In this document: one piece after another, positions 33,634 through 44,408 of the stretch | How the letters are laid out: every line of letters begins with the position of its first letter | Position numbering within the stretch: position 1 is the first letter of the stretch | Origin: Collinsella sp. | GTDB taxonomy: Bacteria > Actinomycetota > Coriobacteriia > Coriobacteriales > Coriobacteriaceae | Assembly: GCA_019419545.1 (NCBI GenBank) | Contig: DXZT01000035.1 | Span: forward strand, 9,195-73,194 | Length of the DNA: 64,000 nucleotides | Direction of reading: 5' to 3' | Position numbers and translations under genes: made by a program | Notes under the pieces: generated by a model | What the model saw: the letters and a program-made list of their open reading frames with translations, nothing else | Databases searched by the model: none | Told to the model about the DNA's origin: nothing

Positions 33634-34794
33634 CTACTCGTGGGTATGGCCTACGTAGTCTTCGTCGATCGTGATCTTGGCAATCGACTTGGGGTATTCC
33701 GATTCGACCCGTTGTGCCAGCGCGTGCTTTAAGTCTTCGGCACTCATCTGCAGATCCGAGGGTCGCACGCAGTCAAAAATCACGTTGGTGTGCGTGGGAC
33801 CCGGCACACAGCGCAGATCGTGAATTGTAAGACGGCTATCGATCTGTTGAGCCATGGCGTTGATGCGCAAACGCATGCTTGCCAGCTTGGGGTCATCGGT
33901 CACGATGGGATCGTAATGGAGCGTGACGATCATGCCGTCTTCGTTCCTAAACGCCTGCTCAATATTGTCGAGCGTGTCATGACTTTCCAGAGGGCTGGCC
34001 TCGGCTGCCATCTCGGCGTGAGCGCTTGCGAACTTCCTGCCCGGGCCGTAATCGTGAACCATCAGATCGTGAACGCCCAAAACGCCGGGATAGCTCATGA
34101 TCTTGTCTCGAATGTGCTTGACCAGCTTAGGATCGGGCGTCTGGCCCAAAAGCGGGCTCACCGTATCCTGGATGAGTTCAAAACCGCTCCAGCCAATATA
34201 GGCACCAACGGCAAGGCCGACCCAAGCGTCAAGGTTGATGCCCGTCACCTGCGAAACAATTGCGCACGCCAGTACGGCGCCCGTGGCAAGAACATCGTTC
34301 TTGGAATCCTGCGCGGTCGCATGCAGCGTCTCGGACTCAATGCGATCGCCGAGCTTTTGGTTGAGGGCCGCCATCCAGAGCTTTACGACCATCGAAAGCA
34401 CTAGAACTGCCACCAGGGCAAGCGAGAACTCGACAGGTTCGGGGTGGATGACGCGCTCGACCGAGGACTTCACCAGTTCAACGCCAATCAGCAGCACGAG
34501 TGCCGCCACGACCAGACCCGAGAGATACTCGTAGCGACCGTGGCCGTAAGGATGCTCGGGGTCGGCCGGCTTGCTCGCCAGCTTAAAGCCCAGCACGCTC
34601 ACGATATTCGAGCTGGCATCGGACAGGTTGTTCATGGCATCCGCCACAATCGAAACCGATCCCGAAACCACACCAATGGCACCCTTTGCAGCACAAAGCG
34701 CCACATTGGCGACAATACACACCATGCCCGCTAACGTGCCCACACGCGCACGATCACCCTGCGCGCGCCTAACAATCCACTCGACCATCTGCAT
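33634..34794 (-). CDS. Cation diffusion facilitator family efflux protein
   Basis: A 386-residue CDF transporter with six predicted membrane segments in residues 15-220 and a cytoplasmic ferredoxin-like C-terminal domain. Metal-site motifs are visible in helix 2 (VADAMNNLSDASSN) and helix 5 (AQDSKNDVLATG); YGHGRYEYL follows helix 2-3. Both sites carry Asp rather than His in several positions, which favours manganese or iron over zinc. The C-terminal extension beyond 300 (cytoplasmic, with HDLRCVPG and HALAQR) is long for the family. It is a proton-coupled exporter in the cytoplasmic membrane. Confidence 0.9.
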   Translation of the reverse strand: MQMVEWIVRRAQGDRARVGTLAGMVCIVANVALCAAKGAIGVVSGSVSIVADAMNNLSDASSNIVSVLGFKLASKPADPEHPYGHGRYEYLSGLVVAALVLLIGVELVKSSVERVIHPEPVEFSLALVAVLVLSMVVKLWMAALNQKLGDRIESETLHATAQDSKNDVLATGAVLACAIVSQVTGINLDAWVGLAVGAYIGWSGFELIQDTVSPLLGQTPDPKLVKHIRDKIMSYPGVLGVHDLMVHDYGPGRKFASAHAEMAAEASPLESHDTLDNIEQAFRNEDGMIVTLHYDPIVTDDPKLASMRLRINAMAQQIDSRLTIHDLRCVPGPTHTNVIFDCVRPSDLQMSAEDLKHALAQRVESEYPKSIAKITIDEDYVGHTHE

Positions 34795-34866
34795 CCGCCC
34801 CCACGGTACTACTTATATATCTATTGCTTGACCGGATTGTAGTGTAGCCACTTTGTCCCCCAGATA

Positions 34867-34900
34867 CAAAAAGGCCGCAGCCCACACGAGCAACGGCCTT
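34867..34900 (-). terminator. Terminator of the stand-alone EIIC gene
   Basis: AAGGCCG (34871-34877) / CGGCCTT (34894-34900) with inner GC pairs and a T-run on the minus strand (AAAAA at 34868-34872 on the plus strand). Confidence 0.7.
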
Positions 34901-34906
34901 GGAACA

Positions 34907-34931
34907 CGACAAAGGGATCGTCCTTTTGTCG
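34907..34931. repeat. CGACAAAGGGA palindrome
   Basis: Arms CGACAAAGGGA and TCCTTTTGTCG (one mismatch) with a 3-nt loop, just after the EIIC stop codon. It is related to the perfect GACAAAGGGA palindrome at 62694-62724. Confidence 0.6.
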
Positions 34932-34938
34932 CACAGGT

Positions 34939-36153
34939 TTATGCGCTTACTTCAGCAGCGCTCGCCACTGTTTCGGGCGAATCGGCTCCGTCCCCCGTCG
35001 CCTGCCCCTTCGCCGGCACCACGCCAAAGCAGTAGCTCAGCGCCGCAGACACCGCAAATGCCACACCGCCGGCAGCGCAGCACCACAGCAGGTTCGAGAT
35101 GCCGCCCGTGGCAAAGCCAATGACCATAAGGACATTCGTCATGCCGATGGTATAGGCCGTAACGTGGCCCACGGCCGCAACAAGGCCTCCGACGGCGCCG
35201 CCAATGGCCATGCACGTCAGGCACCTGCCATATTTAAAGCCGCAACCGTACAGCGCCGGCTCGCTTACGCCGCCAAGAACACCCGAGATTGAATAGCCCA
35301 GCATGAGCGCCTTCTCGTCCTTATCCGCAACGCGAAGCGACGCGCCAAAGGGCATGCCCCAAACGGCGAACGTTGCCATCGTCGCGGCGATCAGGATGCA
35401 CGAATCCGTTCCCACACTCATAAACTGCGCATAGGCGAGCGATAGGACAACGTTGCTGACGCCGGCGATCTTTAGGAACTCCCAGCCCGCAGCAAGCCCC
35501 ATGAGCGTGAGCAGCGACACGATGCCACCGGAATTGCCAAGCATAAACATAAGCTGGCCCAACAGCATGCCCAGATAGCTGCCCGCCGGCGCCGTAATAC
35601 ACAGCGAAACCGGAACCATGACAAGCATGGTCGCAAACGGAACGAACGAAAACGCCACGTCCTTAGGGATAACGCGCTTAAAGAAACACTCCACTCGCCA
35701 TAGCACGGGCACCGAGATGAGAACCGGAATAACAGTCGTCGTGTAATCGTTGACCGGCGCAGGAAGCAGACCATACACGGAAGTCATCGATGCCCCCGTC
35801 GTCGATGCGGCATCGACAAGCTTGAGTAAATCGGGTGCAATCAATACGCCGCCCAGCATCATGCCCAGCTGCTCCGAGCAACCGAGCTGGCGGGCGGCCG
35901 CCCAACCAAGATAAATGGGCAAAAAGTAGTAGCCGGCGTTATAGAGCCAACTGTAGAACAGGCGATAGATATCGGAATCGGCAGACCACAGGCCCAGCAT
36001 GCCTTCGCCCATAATGACAGCGACGGTGCGGAACAACGCCGCGCAGACAATAAACGGCAGCGCCGACATCATGCTTTTGGACAGATAGTCCACCACGGCC
36101 ATGGCGTTTGATGAAACCGACGTTGTAAACGAGGTGTTAGAAACTTGTAGCAT
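34939..36153 (-). CDS. Stand-alone PTS EIIC, glucose/glucoside superfamily
   Basis: A 404-residue polytopic membrane protein with about ten helices. It matches the EIIC domain of beta-glucoside/sucrose/trehalose type permeases: SALPFIVCAALFRT near the start, NAGYYFLPIYLGWAAARQLG, LLKLVDAAST..GLLPAPVNDY, and the signature GVSEPALYG near residue 310. There is no EIIB (CIGG-type Cys) or EIIA domain, so it depends on components from elsewhere. ATG 36153 has GGAAAGG before it; the longer frame is unconserved. It is bounded by accDA upstream and a terminator downstream. Its sugar is unknown. Confidence 0.85.
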   Translation of the reverse strand: MLQVSNTSFTTSVSSNAMAVVDYLSKSMMSALPFIVCAALFRTVAVIMGEGMLGLWSADSDIYRLFYSWLYNAGYYFLPIYLGWAAARQLGCSEQLGMMLGGVLIAPDLLKLVDAASTTGASMTSVYGLLPAPVNDYTTTVIPVLISVPVLWRVECFFKRVIPKDVAFSFVPFATMLVMVPVSLCITAPAGSYLGMLLGQLMFMLGNSGGIVSLLTLMGLAAGWEFLKIAGVSNVVLSLAYAQFMSVGTDSCILIAATMATFAVWGMPFGASLRVADKDEKALMLGYSISGVLGGVSEPALYGCGFKYGRCLTCMAIGGAVGGLVAAVGHVTAYTIGMTNVLMVIGFATGGISNLLWCCAAGGVAFAVSAALSYCFGVVPAKGQATGDGADSPETVASAAEVSA

Positions 36154-36193
36154 GGAACGCCTTTCCCAATATGACATGCGGGCTGTCCCTTTG

Positions 36194-37904
36194 TCACATC
36201 GTGCGGTATCGACCGATTGCGCGGTACTTTTCGTAGCGGAGGTTTGTGAGGGTCGCGTCGTCGAGCTGCCCAAGCGTATCGAAGGCATCAAATGCCGAGG
36301 ACATGACGGCACCGGCGATCTCCTCATGCGACAGGCCCTTATCGTCAACAATGCCGTCGATGATGCCGAGCGCCAGCAGATCGGGGGCCGTGAGCTTAAG
36401 CGCCTCGGCGGCCTCATCCGCACGCTCGGTATCCTTCCACAGGATCGACGCACAGGCCTCGGGGCTCACGACTGAATAGGCCGAGCTCGAGAGCATCAGG
36501 ATGCGGTCGGCCACGGACAGCGCCAGCGCGCCACCAGAGCCGCCCTCGCCTGTCACCACCGAGACAATCGGTGTCTTAAGGCCGCTCATCTCCATGAGAT
36601 TCTGAGAAATCGCCTCGCCCTGGCCGCGCTCCTCGGCACCGATGCCGCAAAACGCGCCCGAAGTATCGACCAGGCACAGAACCGGTCGACCAAACTTTTC
36701 GGCCTGGCGCATAAGGCGACGCGCTTTGCGGTAGCCCTCGGGATGTGCCATGCCAAAGTTGCGACGCATGCGCTCTTTGGTCGTGGTGCCGCGCTCGATG
36801 GCGATGACCGTTACGGGGCGCCCGTCTTTCCAGCCAATGCCAGCCACCACAGCGGCGTCGTCGCCAAAGTAGCGGTCGCCGTGCAGCTCCACAAATCCAT
36901 CCAGGCTCAGCGAGATCATCTCGCCTGCCGTGGCGCGATCTGCCGAGCGGGTCTGTTTGACAATCTCGAGCGCGGTTTTTGGTGCGGCCGAGCGCTTGAA
37001 CAAGTGTCCCAACTTTTTGCCGCGGCGACCCGTATGCACGATCTCATGCGGTGCCCCCAGGCCGGGCGCGTGCCCTTCGTGCAGCGCCAGCAGCTCGCCT
37101 ACCGTGAGCGCAATCTCGCCACGCGGAACAACGGCATCGCAAAAGCCGTGCTCCAGCAAAAACTCGGAGCGCTGGAATCCCTTGGGCAGGCGCTTGTGCA
37201 TGTTCTGCTCGATCACGCGCGGGCCGGCAAATGCCGTCAGGGCATCGGGCTCGGCCAGGATAATATCGCCCTCCATTGCAAAGCTCGCGGTTACGCCTCC
37301 GGTCGTGGGGTCAGTGAGCACCGTGATATACAGACCGCCCGCCTCGCTGTGGCGCCTAACCGCCGCAGAAATCTTGGCCATCTGCATAAGCGACGTCACG
37401 CCCTCTTGCATGCGCGCGCCGCCCGAAACGGTAAAGCCGACAACCGGCAATCCCAGCTCGATCGCATGCTCAAATGTGCGACAGATCTTCTCGCCCACCA
37501 CGGAACCCATCGAGCCCATCATAAAGTTGGCGTCCATAAAGAAGAGCGCCGTATCGCAACCGCAGATTTTGCCCTTGCCGCACACAACGGCATCGCGCTC
37601 GCCCGAACGTTCGCTCACGCTCTTGAGCTTGTCGGCATAGCCGGGAAACGAAAGGAAGTCCTCCGGCGCCAGACTGGCATCCCATTCCTCAAACGTGCCC
37701 TCGTCGACCGTCATGCGCATGCGCGCGCGACCGCTCACGCGAAAGTGTTTGCCGCAACGAGGGCAGACCTCGAGGTTGTCGTGTAGGCGTGCCTCATCGA
37801 TCACGCGGCGGCACTCCGGGCACTTGATAAACACGTGGCGCGCGGGAAACTCGGCGCACGACTCGGTCATCGGTCCCTCGAGGACGTTGACCGTCTTCGC
37901 TTTT

Positions 37905-37918
<14 letters not shown>
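36194..37918 (-). CDS. accDA: Fused acetyl-CoA carboxylase carboxyltransferase beta-alpha (AccD-AccA)
   Basis: A 574-residue single chain that joins both carboxyltransferase subunits. The AccD half begins with the zinc ribbon (CPEC at 34-37, CPRC at 53-56) and contains GARMQEG and DPTTGGVTASFA; the AccA half has VELHGDRYFGDD, IERGTTTKERMRRNFGM and the HPEGYRKARRLM block, with GEGGSGGALAL as the oxyanion site. The subunits are separate in most bacteria. Each half keeps its catalytic residues, so it probably forms an active dimer. The start overlaps the accC stop by 14 bp. It makes malonyl-CoA with AccB and AccC. It is the last gene of the fab operon. Confidence 0.95.
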
Positions 37919-39248
<1,330 letters not shown>

Positions 39249-39258
39249 GAAGCCTTCC

Positions 39259-39681
39259 TTAACTTTCGTGCATGAGTGCAAAAGACATATCGGCGCGGCA
39301 GCAAACCTCACCGTTGACGCTCGCAGTACCCGTCGCAAAGCGGAACGGCCCGCGCGCACGCGTGATGGAGCACACCAGATCAACCGTGTCGCCCGGGCGC
39401 ACCGGACGCTTAAAGCGCACCTTGTCCAGACTCGTGTAGAACGGCGTCGCGCCGCGCGCCTCCTCATCGCCCATCAGCAGCACGCAACAGTTTTGGGCGA
39501 GCATCTCGCACTGAATCACGCCGGGGACCACCGGGTTTCCCGGAAAATGCCCCTGCAAAAAGTACTCGTCGCCCGTGATCGTGATCTTGCCGTGGGCCTC
39601 GTCGCCCACCAGCTCGGCCTCGTCGAGCAAAAGCATCGGTTCGCGATGCGGCAACAGTTCCTTAAGCTCTTCTTTGTTCAT
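39259..39681 (-). CDS. fabZ: 3-hydroxyacyl-ACP dehydratase FabZ
   Basis: A 140-residue hot-dog fold dehydratase. The catalytic His45 is in LQGHFPGNPVVPGV and Glu59 in IQCEMLAQ. ATG 39681 is preferred to GTG 39690 because AGGTG sits six bases ahead and overlaps the GTG. It dehydrates 3-hydroxyacyl-ACP during elongation. It lies between accB and accC, as in the pneumococcal fab operon. Confidence 0.96.
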   Translation of the reverse strand: MNKEELKELLPHREPMLLLDEAELVGDEAHGKITITGDEYFLQGHFPGNPVVPGVIQCEMLAQNCCVLLMGDEEARGATPFYTSLDKVRFKRPVRPGDTVDLVCSITRARGPFRFATGTASVNGEVCCRADMSFALMHES

Positions 39682-39690
39682 GGATATCAC

Positions 39691-40164
39691 CTATCCGATC
39701 CTCATGAGGCAGCTGCCAAACTCCACGAGGTCGCCGTCGGCCACGCAGATCTCGAGCACCTCGCCGTCTGCCTCTGCCGTTACCTCGTTGAGAACCTTCA
39801 TGGCCTCGATGATGCAGAGCGTCTCGCCGGCCTTGACCTTAGAGCCCACGTGCACAAACGGCTCGTCGCCCGGCGCCGGGGCAGCATAGAAAACGCCGAC
39901 CATGGGAGCGGTCACCTCGGTGCCCTTGGGCTCTGGTGCGGCGGCAGGTGTCTGCGCGGCGGGCTCCGGTGCGGCAGGCGCGACTGTGGGAGCTGCAACT
40001 GGAGCGGCCATAGCGCTCGGCATGGGCATGGGCACGGCAACCGGCTGTGCGGCGCTCGCGCGCTCGAGTTCGACCGCGGTGCCATCGGGCTCCTCAACGC
40101 GCACGCGCGTGAGGCCGCGGTCCTCCATCACATCGGCTATCTCGGCAAGTCTTTTGGAATCCAT
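39691..40164 (-). CDS. accB: Biotin carboxyl carrier protein of acetyl-CoA carboxylase
   Basis: A 157-residue BCCP. The N-terminal helical region is followed by an alanine- and proline-rich linker (residues 40-80) and the biotinyl domain, with the biotinylated Lys123 in EAMKVLNE. It carries carboxylated biotin between AccC and AccDA. The biotin ligase that modifies it is encoded upstream at 45545 on the other strand. It follows fabF by 3 bp. Confidence 0.97.
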   Translation of the reverse strand: MDSKRLAEIADVMEDRGLTRVRVEEPDGTAVELERASAAQPVAVPMPMPSAMAAPVAAPTVAPAAPEPAAQTPAAAPEPKGTEVTAPMVGVFYAAPAPGDEPFVHVGSKVKAGETLCIIEAMKVLNEVTAEADGEVLEICVADGDLVEFGSCLMRIG

Positions 40165-40167
40165 GCT

Positions 40168-41415
40168 CTAGCTCCTCGTATATCTACGCAGCGCGATGGC
40201 GGCGTTGTGCCCGCCAAAGCCTAGGTTGGTCGAAAGCGCCCAGGTAAGGTCGGCGCGAACTGCGCGATTGGGCGTGTAGTCAAGATCGCAGGCGGGATCG
40301 GGCGTGCGGTAGTTAATGGTCGGCGGCACCACGCCCTGCTCGAGCGCCATGGCGCAGGCCATGACCTCGATGGCGCCCGTGGCACCGATCATGTGGCCGG
40401 TCATCGACTTAGTCGACGAGACGTGCGCGGCGCGCGCCGCGTCCTCGCCGAGCGCACGCTTAATGCCCGCCGTCTCGGACGAATCGTTGAGCTTGGTCGA
40501 TGTGCCGTGGGCATTGATGTAGAGACCCTCGGAAGGCTTGACGTCGCCCTCGGTCACCGCCAGCGATATCGCGCGGGCAATGCCGGCAGCCTCGGGATCA
40601 GGACTCGTGATGTGATAGGCATCATCGGTGTTGCCGTAGCCCACGACCTCGGCATAAATGTGCGCACCGCGCGCCTGCGCATGTTCCATGCTCTCGAGCA
40701 CGAGCACGCAGGCGCCCTCGCCCATCACAAAGCCGTCGCGGTCTGCATCGAACGGACGGCAGGCCGTCGCGGGATCGGGGTTGGTGGTCAATGCGCGGCA
40801 GGACGTAAAGCCCGCAACGGCATCGGGGATAATGGCCGCCTCGGCGCCGCCCGCGAGGATCGCGTCGGCATAGCCGTGCTTGATGGCGCGGAACGCCTCG
40901 CCCACCGCATGGGCCGAGGTTGCGCACGCGGTCACCACGGGCAGGGTCGGGCCCTTTGCCTTGTGGCGGATTGCGATATTGCCCGATGCCATGTTGGGGA
41001 TCATCATCGCGATCATATAGGGCGATGCGCGGCGGGGCCCACGTTCGGCAATCGTATGGACGTTGTCGACGAGCGTCGTCATGCCGCCCACGCCCGAGCC
41101 CACGTAGACGCCCAGGCGCTCGCGATCGATGGCGCCTTCGACATCAAAGCCTGCATCGTGCATGGCTTCGTCCGAAGCCGCCATCGCAAACTGAACGCAG
41201 GGGTCGAGATGCTTGGCGTCACGCTTGCCAAAGTACTCGTTGCCGTCAAAGCCCTTGACCTCGGCTGCCACCTTGACGGCAAACGCATCGGTATCGAAGT
41301 GCGTGATCGGGCCGATGCCGCACGTGCCGGCGCACATGGCCGCCCAGGTGGCAAGCGCGGTGTTGCCGAGCGGCGACACGGCACCGATACCGGTGATTGC
41401 AACTCTCTGTTCCAT
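40168..41415 (-). CDS. fabF: 3-oxoacyl-ACP synthase II
   Basis: A 415-residue condensing enzyme. The Cys-His-His triad is visible: the Cys in VTACATSAHA, the first His in NAHGTSTKLND and the second in KSMTGHMIGATGA. ATG 41415 (MEQRVAITGIG) was chosen as GAGGAG lies six bases before it; ATG 41418 and 41433 are in frame. It elongates acyl-ACP with malonyl-ACP. It may also take the role of FabB, which is not in this window. Confidence 0.96.
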   Translation of the reverse strand: MEQRVAITGIGAVSPLGNTALATWAAMCAGTCGIGPITHFDTDAFAVKVAAEVKGFDGNEYFGKRDAKHLDPCVQFAMAASDEAMHDAGFDVEGAIDRERLGVYVGSGVGGMTTLVDNVHTIAERGPRRASPYMIAMMIPNMASGNIAIRHKAKGPTLPVVTACATSAHAVGEAFRAIKHGYADAILAGGAEAAIIPDAVAGFTSCRALTTNPDPATACRPFDADRDGFVMGEGACVLVLESMEHAQARGAHIYAEVVGYGNTDDAYHITSPDPEAAGIARAISLAVTEGDVKPSEGLYINAHGTSTKLNDSSETAGIKRALGEDAARAAHVSSTKSMTGHMIGATGAIEVMACAMALEQGVVPPTINYRTPDPACDLDYTPNRAVRADLTWALSTNLGFGGHNAAIALRRYTRS

Positions 41416-41454
41416 CATGGTCTCCTCATCCAAGCCGTTCTTCGGCCCTGGTTT

Positions 41455-42228
41455 CTACATCGCCATTCCGCCGTCGACGCGTACGACTTCGCCCGTAATG
41501 TAGGCAGCCGCATCGCTCACTAAAAATCGCACCACACCGGCCACCTCTTCGGGCTGCGCCATACGCTTAAGGGGAATCTGCTCCTCGGTTACCGTACGCA
41601 CCTTCTCCGAGAGCTTTGCCGTCATATCCGTCTCGACAAACCCGGGGGCAACCGCGTTCACTCGTACGCCGCGGGGCGCAAGCTCGCGCGCCACCGCCTT
41701 GGTCAGGCCGATCACGCCCGCCTTGGAGGCAGCGTAGTTGGCTTGCCCGGCATTGCCCATCAGGCCCACGACCGAGCTCATGTTGACGACGCAACCGCCG
41801 CGCTGGCGCATAAAGGTCTTGGTGAGCGCGCGCATCATGTTGAATGTTCCCTTGAGATTGACGTCGAGCACGCGGTCGAAGGCGTCATCGCCCATGCGCA
41901 TGAGCAGGCCATCGCGGGTGATGCCAGCGTTGTTGACGAGCGCCCAAATGGAGCCAAAGTCGTTGAGGACCGCTTCCACGCACGCGTTGACGGCAGCGGG
42001 GTCGGCCACGTCACATTGATATGAGCGCGCCGTGGCGCCAGCCGCCTCGCAGGTGTCGCACGTCTCGCGCGCCGCATCGAGGCTGCCGGCATAGACGACG
42101 GCGATATCGTAGCCATCCTCCGCCAGACCGATAGCGCAGGCGCGGCCGATACCCCGCGAGCCGCCCGTGACCAGTGCCACGCGACGTGAGTCGTTGCGCT
42201 CGAGCGCGCCATTGTTCAAGTTGCCCAT
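41455..42228 (-). CDS. fabG: 3-oxoacyl-ACP reductase
   Basis: A 257-residue SDR enzyme with the NADPH site TGGSRGIGRA, NNAGIT, and the catalytic Ser, Tyr and Lys in NMSSVVGLMGNAGQ and YAASKAG. A 15-residue N-terminal lead (MGNLNNGALERNDSR) is longer than usual. It reduces 3-oxoacyl-ACP. It follows fabD by 30 bp in the operon. Confidence 0.96.
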   Translation of the reverse strand: MGNLNNGALERNDSRRVALVTGGSRGIGRACAIGLAEDGYDIAVVYAGSLDAARETCDTCEAAGATARSYQCDVADPAAVNACVEAVLNDFGSIWALVNNAGITRDGLLMRMGDDAFDRVLDVNLKGTFNMMRALTKTFMRQRGGCVVNMSSVVGLMGNAGQANYAASKAGVIGLTKAVARELAPRGVRVNAVAPGFVETDMTAKLSEKVRTVTEEQIPLKRMAQPEEVAGVVRFLVSDAAAYITGEVVRVDGGMAM

Positions 42229-42258
42229 GTCATTCCTTTCGGGTTACAGCCCTGTGGA

Positions 42259-43185
42259 CTATGCAAGCTCGTCGGCAATAGCTGCGACCTGCTCGGCCGT
42301 TTCGCACGAATACACGCGAACATCGCTCAGCGTACGCTTGACCAGGCCCGACAGGGTTTTGCCAGGGCCGACCTCAATAAACGTGTCGATGCCCTGATCC
42401 TGCAGAGCATGCAGCGTATCGACCCAGCGTACGGCATGGCTCACCTGATTGGCCAAGACATCCGATGCCGTCTGGGGGTCCGCCGGATAGGGCGCCGCTG
42501 TCATATTTGCCAAAACAGGAATGAGCAACGGGGACGGCGCGTGACCGGCCTCAATATATGCGGCAAGGCCACAGGTCGCCTCGGCCATATAGGGGCTATG
42601 AAATGCACCCGACACCGCGACCTTCATGGCGCGGCCGCCAGCCTCTTTTACTAGGACGTCGAGCTCCTGCAGCGCCTCGGGCGCTCCGGCCACAACCGTC
42701 TGCTGTGGGCTGTTGTAGTTGACTGGCCAGCAGTCCTCGCCGGCCTGTTTTGCCAGGCCCTCGACTTGCGCCGCATCGAGCTTGATGACGGCGCGCATGC
42801 CGCCCGGATGGCGCTCGGCAGCCGCGGCCATCAGCGCCGCGCGCTCGCACACGAGCTCAAAGCCCGCTCGCGTATCGAACGCCCCCGCAAAGGTGAGCGC
42901 GGCGACCTCGCCCAGCGAGAATCCCGCACAGGCGGCAGGTACCACGCCGCGCTCACGCAGGGCGGCAGCCGCTGCCAGGTCGTGAACGAACACGCACGGC
43001 TGCGTGTTCTCGGTCTGCGAGAGCTCCTCCTTGGAGGCACTCCGGCATTGCTCGCTGGTCCCCGGGCGCACCTCGTCGGCAATGGCGAACACCTCGGCGG
43101 CCGCCGGCGATGTCTCGATCAAGTCGACGCCCATCGCGGGGTGCTGGGCACCCTGGCCGGCAAACAAAAACGCTACGCCACCCAT
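42259..43185 (-). CDS. fabD: Malonyl-CoA:ACP transacylase
   Basis: A 308-residue transacylase starting MGGVAFLFAGQGAQ. The nucleophile Ser is in CAGFSLGEVAAL (GFSLGE in place of the more frequent GHSLGE, so the usual His before the Ser is Phe here) and the catalytic His is in SGAFHSPYM. ATG 43185 with AAGGGTG ahead is preferred to GTG 43191. It overlaps the end of fabK by 13 bp and loads malonate on ACP. Confidence 0.96.
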   Translation of the reverse strand: MGGVAFLFAGQGAQHPAMGVDLIETSPAAAEVFAIADEVRPGTSEQCRSASKEELSQTENTQPCVFVHDLAAAAALRERGVVPAACAGFSLGEVAALTFAGAFDTRAGFELVCERAALMAAAAERHPGGMRAVIKLDAAQVEGLAKQAGEDCWPVNYNSPQQTVVAGAPEALQELDVLVKEAGGRAMKVAVSGAFHSPYMAEATCGLAAYIEAGHAPSPLLIPVLANMTAAPYPADPQTASDVLANQVSHAVRWVDTLHALQDQGIDTFIEVGPGKTLSGLVKRTLSDVRVYSCETAEQVAAIADELA

Positions 43186-44117
43186 GCGCACGCACCCTTC
43201 AGGACGTGCTCGGCGCCATCGACCAGGTCGTCAACGATTTCGCGTGCGCTCTGGCGCTCGTTGACCATGCCGGCAATCTGTCCACACAAAAACGAACCCT
43301 CTTCGTAGTTGCCGTCCTTGGCGGCCTTACGCAGCGCACCGGTTCCCATAGCACCGAGCTCCTCGGCACTCGCGCCGGAACCCTCGCTCTTGGCATAGGC
43401 GTTGGTGAAGGGGCTCTTGAGGGCACGCACCGGGTGTCCCGTCGAGCGGCCGGTCGCACGCGTCGAGGTGTCGTTGGCCTTCAGGACCATCTCCTTGTAC
43501 TGCTCCGATACGGTGCACTCATCTGCGATCAGAAAGCGCGTACCCACCTGCACGCCGGCGGCGCCCAGCATAAAGGCGGCCGCCACGCCGCGGCCATCGG
43601 CGATACCGCCAGCCGCAACCACGGGAATATCGACCACATCGACAACCTGCGGCACCAGTGCCATCGTCGAGGTCTCGCCAATATGGCCGCCCGATTCGGT
43701 ACCCTCGGCAACCACGGCAGTGGCTCCACGACGCGCCACGAGGCGCGCCAGCGCCACCGAGGCAACGACCGGGATGACCTTGATGCCCGCCTCGTTCCAC
43801 GCCTTCATGTACTTGGTGGGATTGCCGGCACCCGTCACGACGACCGGCACCCGCTCGTCAATCACGACCCGCGCGACCTCGTCGGCAAACGGGCTCATGA
43901 GCATGACGTTGACGCCAAAGGGCTTATCCGTCCTGGCGCGCAGCTCATGAATCTGGTCGCGCAGCCAGTTGGCGTCGGCGTTCATGGCCGCGATAATCCC
44001 TAAGCCGCCCGCCTCGGACACTGCGGACGCCAGCGAGGCGTCGGCGATCCAGGCCATACCGCCCTGGAACACGGGCTTTTCGATGCCGAGCAGATCGCAG
44101 AGAGGAGTCTTGAGCAT
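43173..44117 (-). CDS. fabK: Enoyl-ACP reductase II (FMN-dependent)
   Basis: A 314-residue FMN-dependent barrel of the nitronate monooxygenase/FabK family. It has QGGMAWIADASLASAVSEAGGLG at the start, the VTGAGNPTKY strand, the EGTESGGHIG loop and AAGGIADGRG followed by GAAGVQVGTRFL, the phosphate-binding site. FabK replaces FabI and is insensitive to triclosan in the organisms tested. It completes the elongation cycle. It lies 2 bp after acpP. Confidence 0.94.
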   Translation of the reverse strand: MLKTPLCDLLGIEKPVFQGGMAWIADASLASAVSEAGGLGIIAAMNADANWLRDQIHELRARTDKPFGVNVMLMSPFADEVARVVIDERVPVVVTGAGNPTKYMKAWNEAGIKVIPVVASVALARLVARRGATAVVAEGTESGGHIGETSTMALVPQVVDVVDIPVVAAGGIADGRGVAAAFMLGAAGVQVGTRFLIADECTVSEQYKEMVLKANDTSTRATGRSTGHPVRALKSPFTNAYAKSEGSGASAEELGAMGTGALRKAAKDGNYEEGSFLCGQIAGMVNERQSAREIVDDLVDGAEHVLKGACAWVA

Positions 44118-44119
44118 CT

Positions 44120-44356
44120 CTACTTCTCCAATGCCGCCTCGACCGTATCGGCGAACTCGCCGACCGTCTTGGGGTTCTCCTCGGTATCGAGCTGGATGCC
44201 AAACTCATCCTCGACGGCGACGAGGATCTCGACGGTGCCCAGACTGTCGAGACCAATCTCCTCGAGCGTGGACTCGGGCTTCATCTCGACGTCGTCAAGA
44301 CCGGCGGTCTCGCGGATAACATCGCAAACGCGCTCGAAGGTCTTCTGATCTGCCAT
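44120..44356 (-). CDS. acpP: Acyl carrier protein
   Basis: A 78-residue acidic ACP whose phosphopantetheine site is Ser38 in GLDSLGTVE. The usual motif is DSLDxVE; the Asp after Leu is Gly here. It carries the growing acyl chain. It lies between fabH and fabK, as in streptococci. Confidence 0.95.
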   Translation of the reverse strand: MADQKTFERVCDVIRETAGLDDVEMKPESTLEEIGLDSLGTVEILVAVEDEFGIQLDTEENPKTVGEFADTVEAALEK

Positions 44357-44408
44357 GGTAGTTCTCCTTTGTTTGTGCCCTAGGGGCGTTTTTATTTCCT
44401 ATGTGCGA

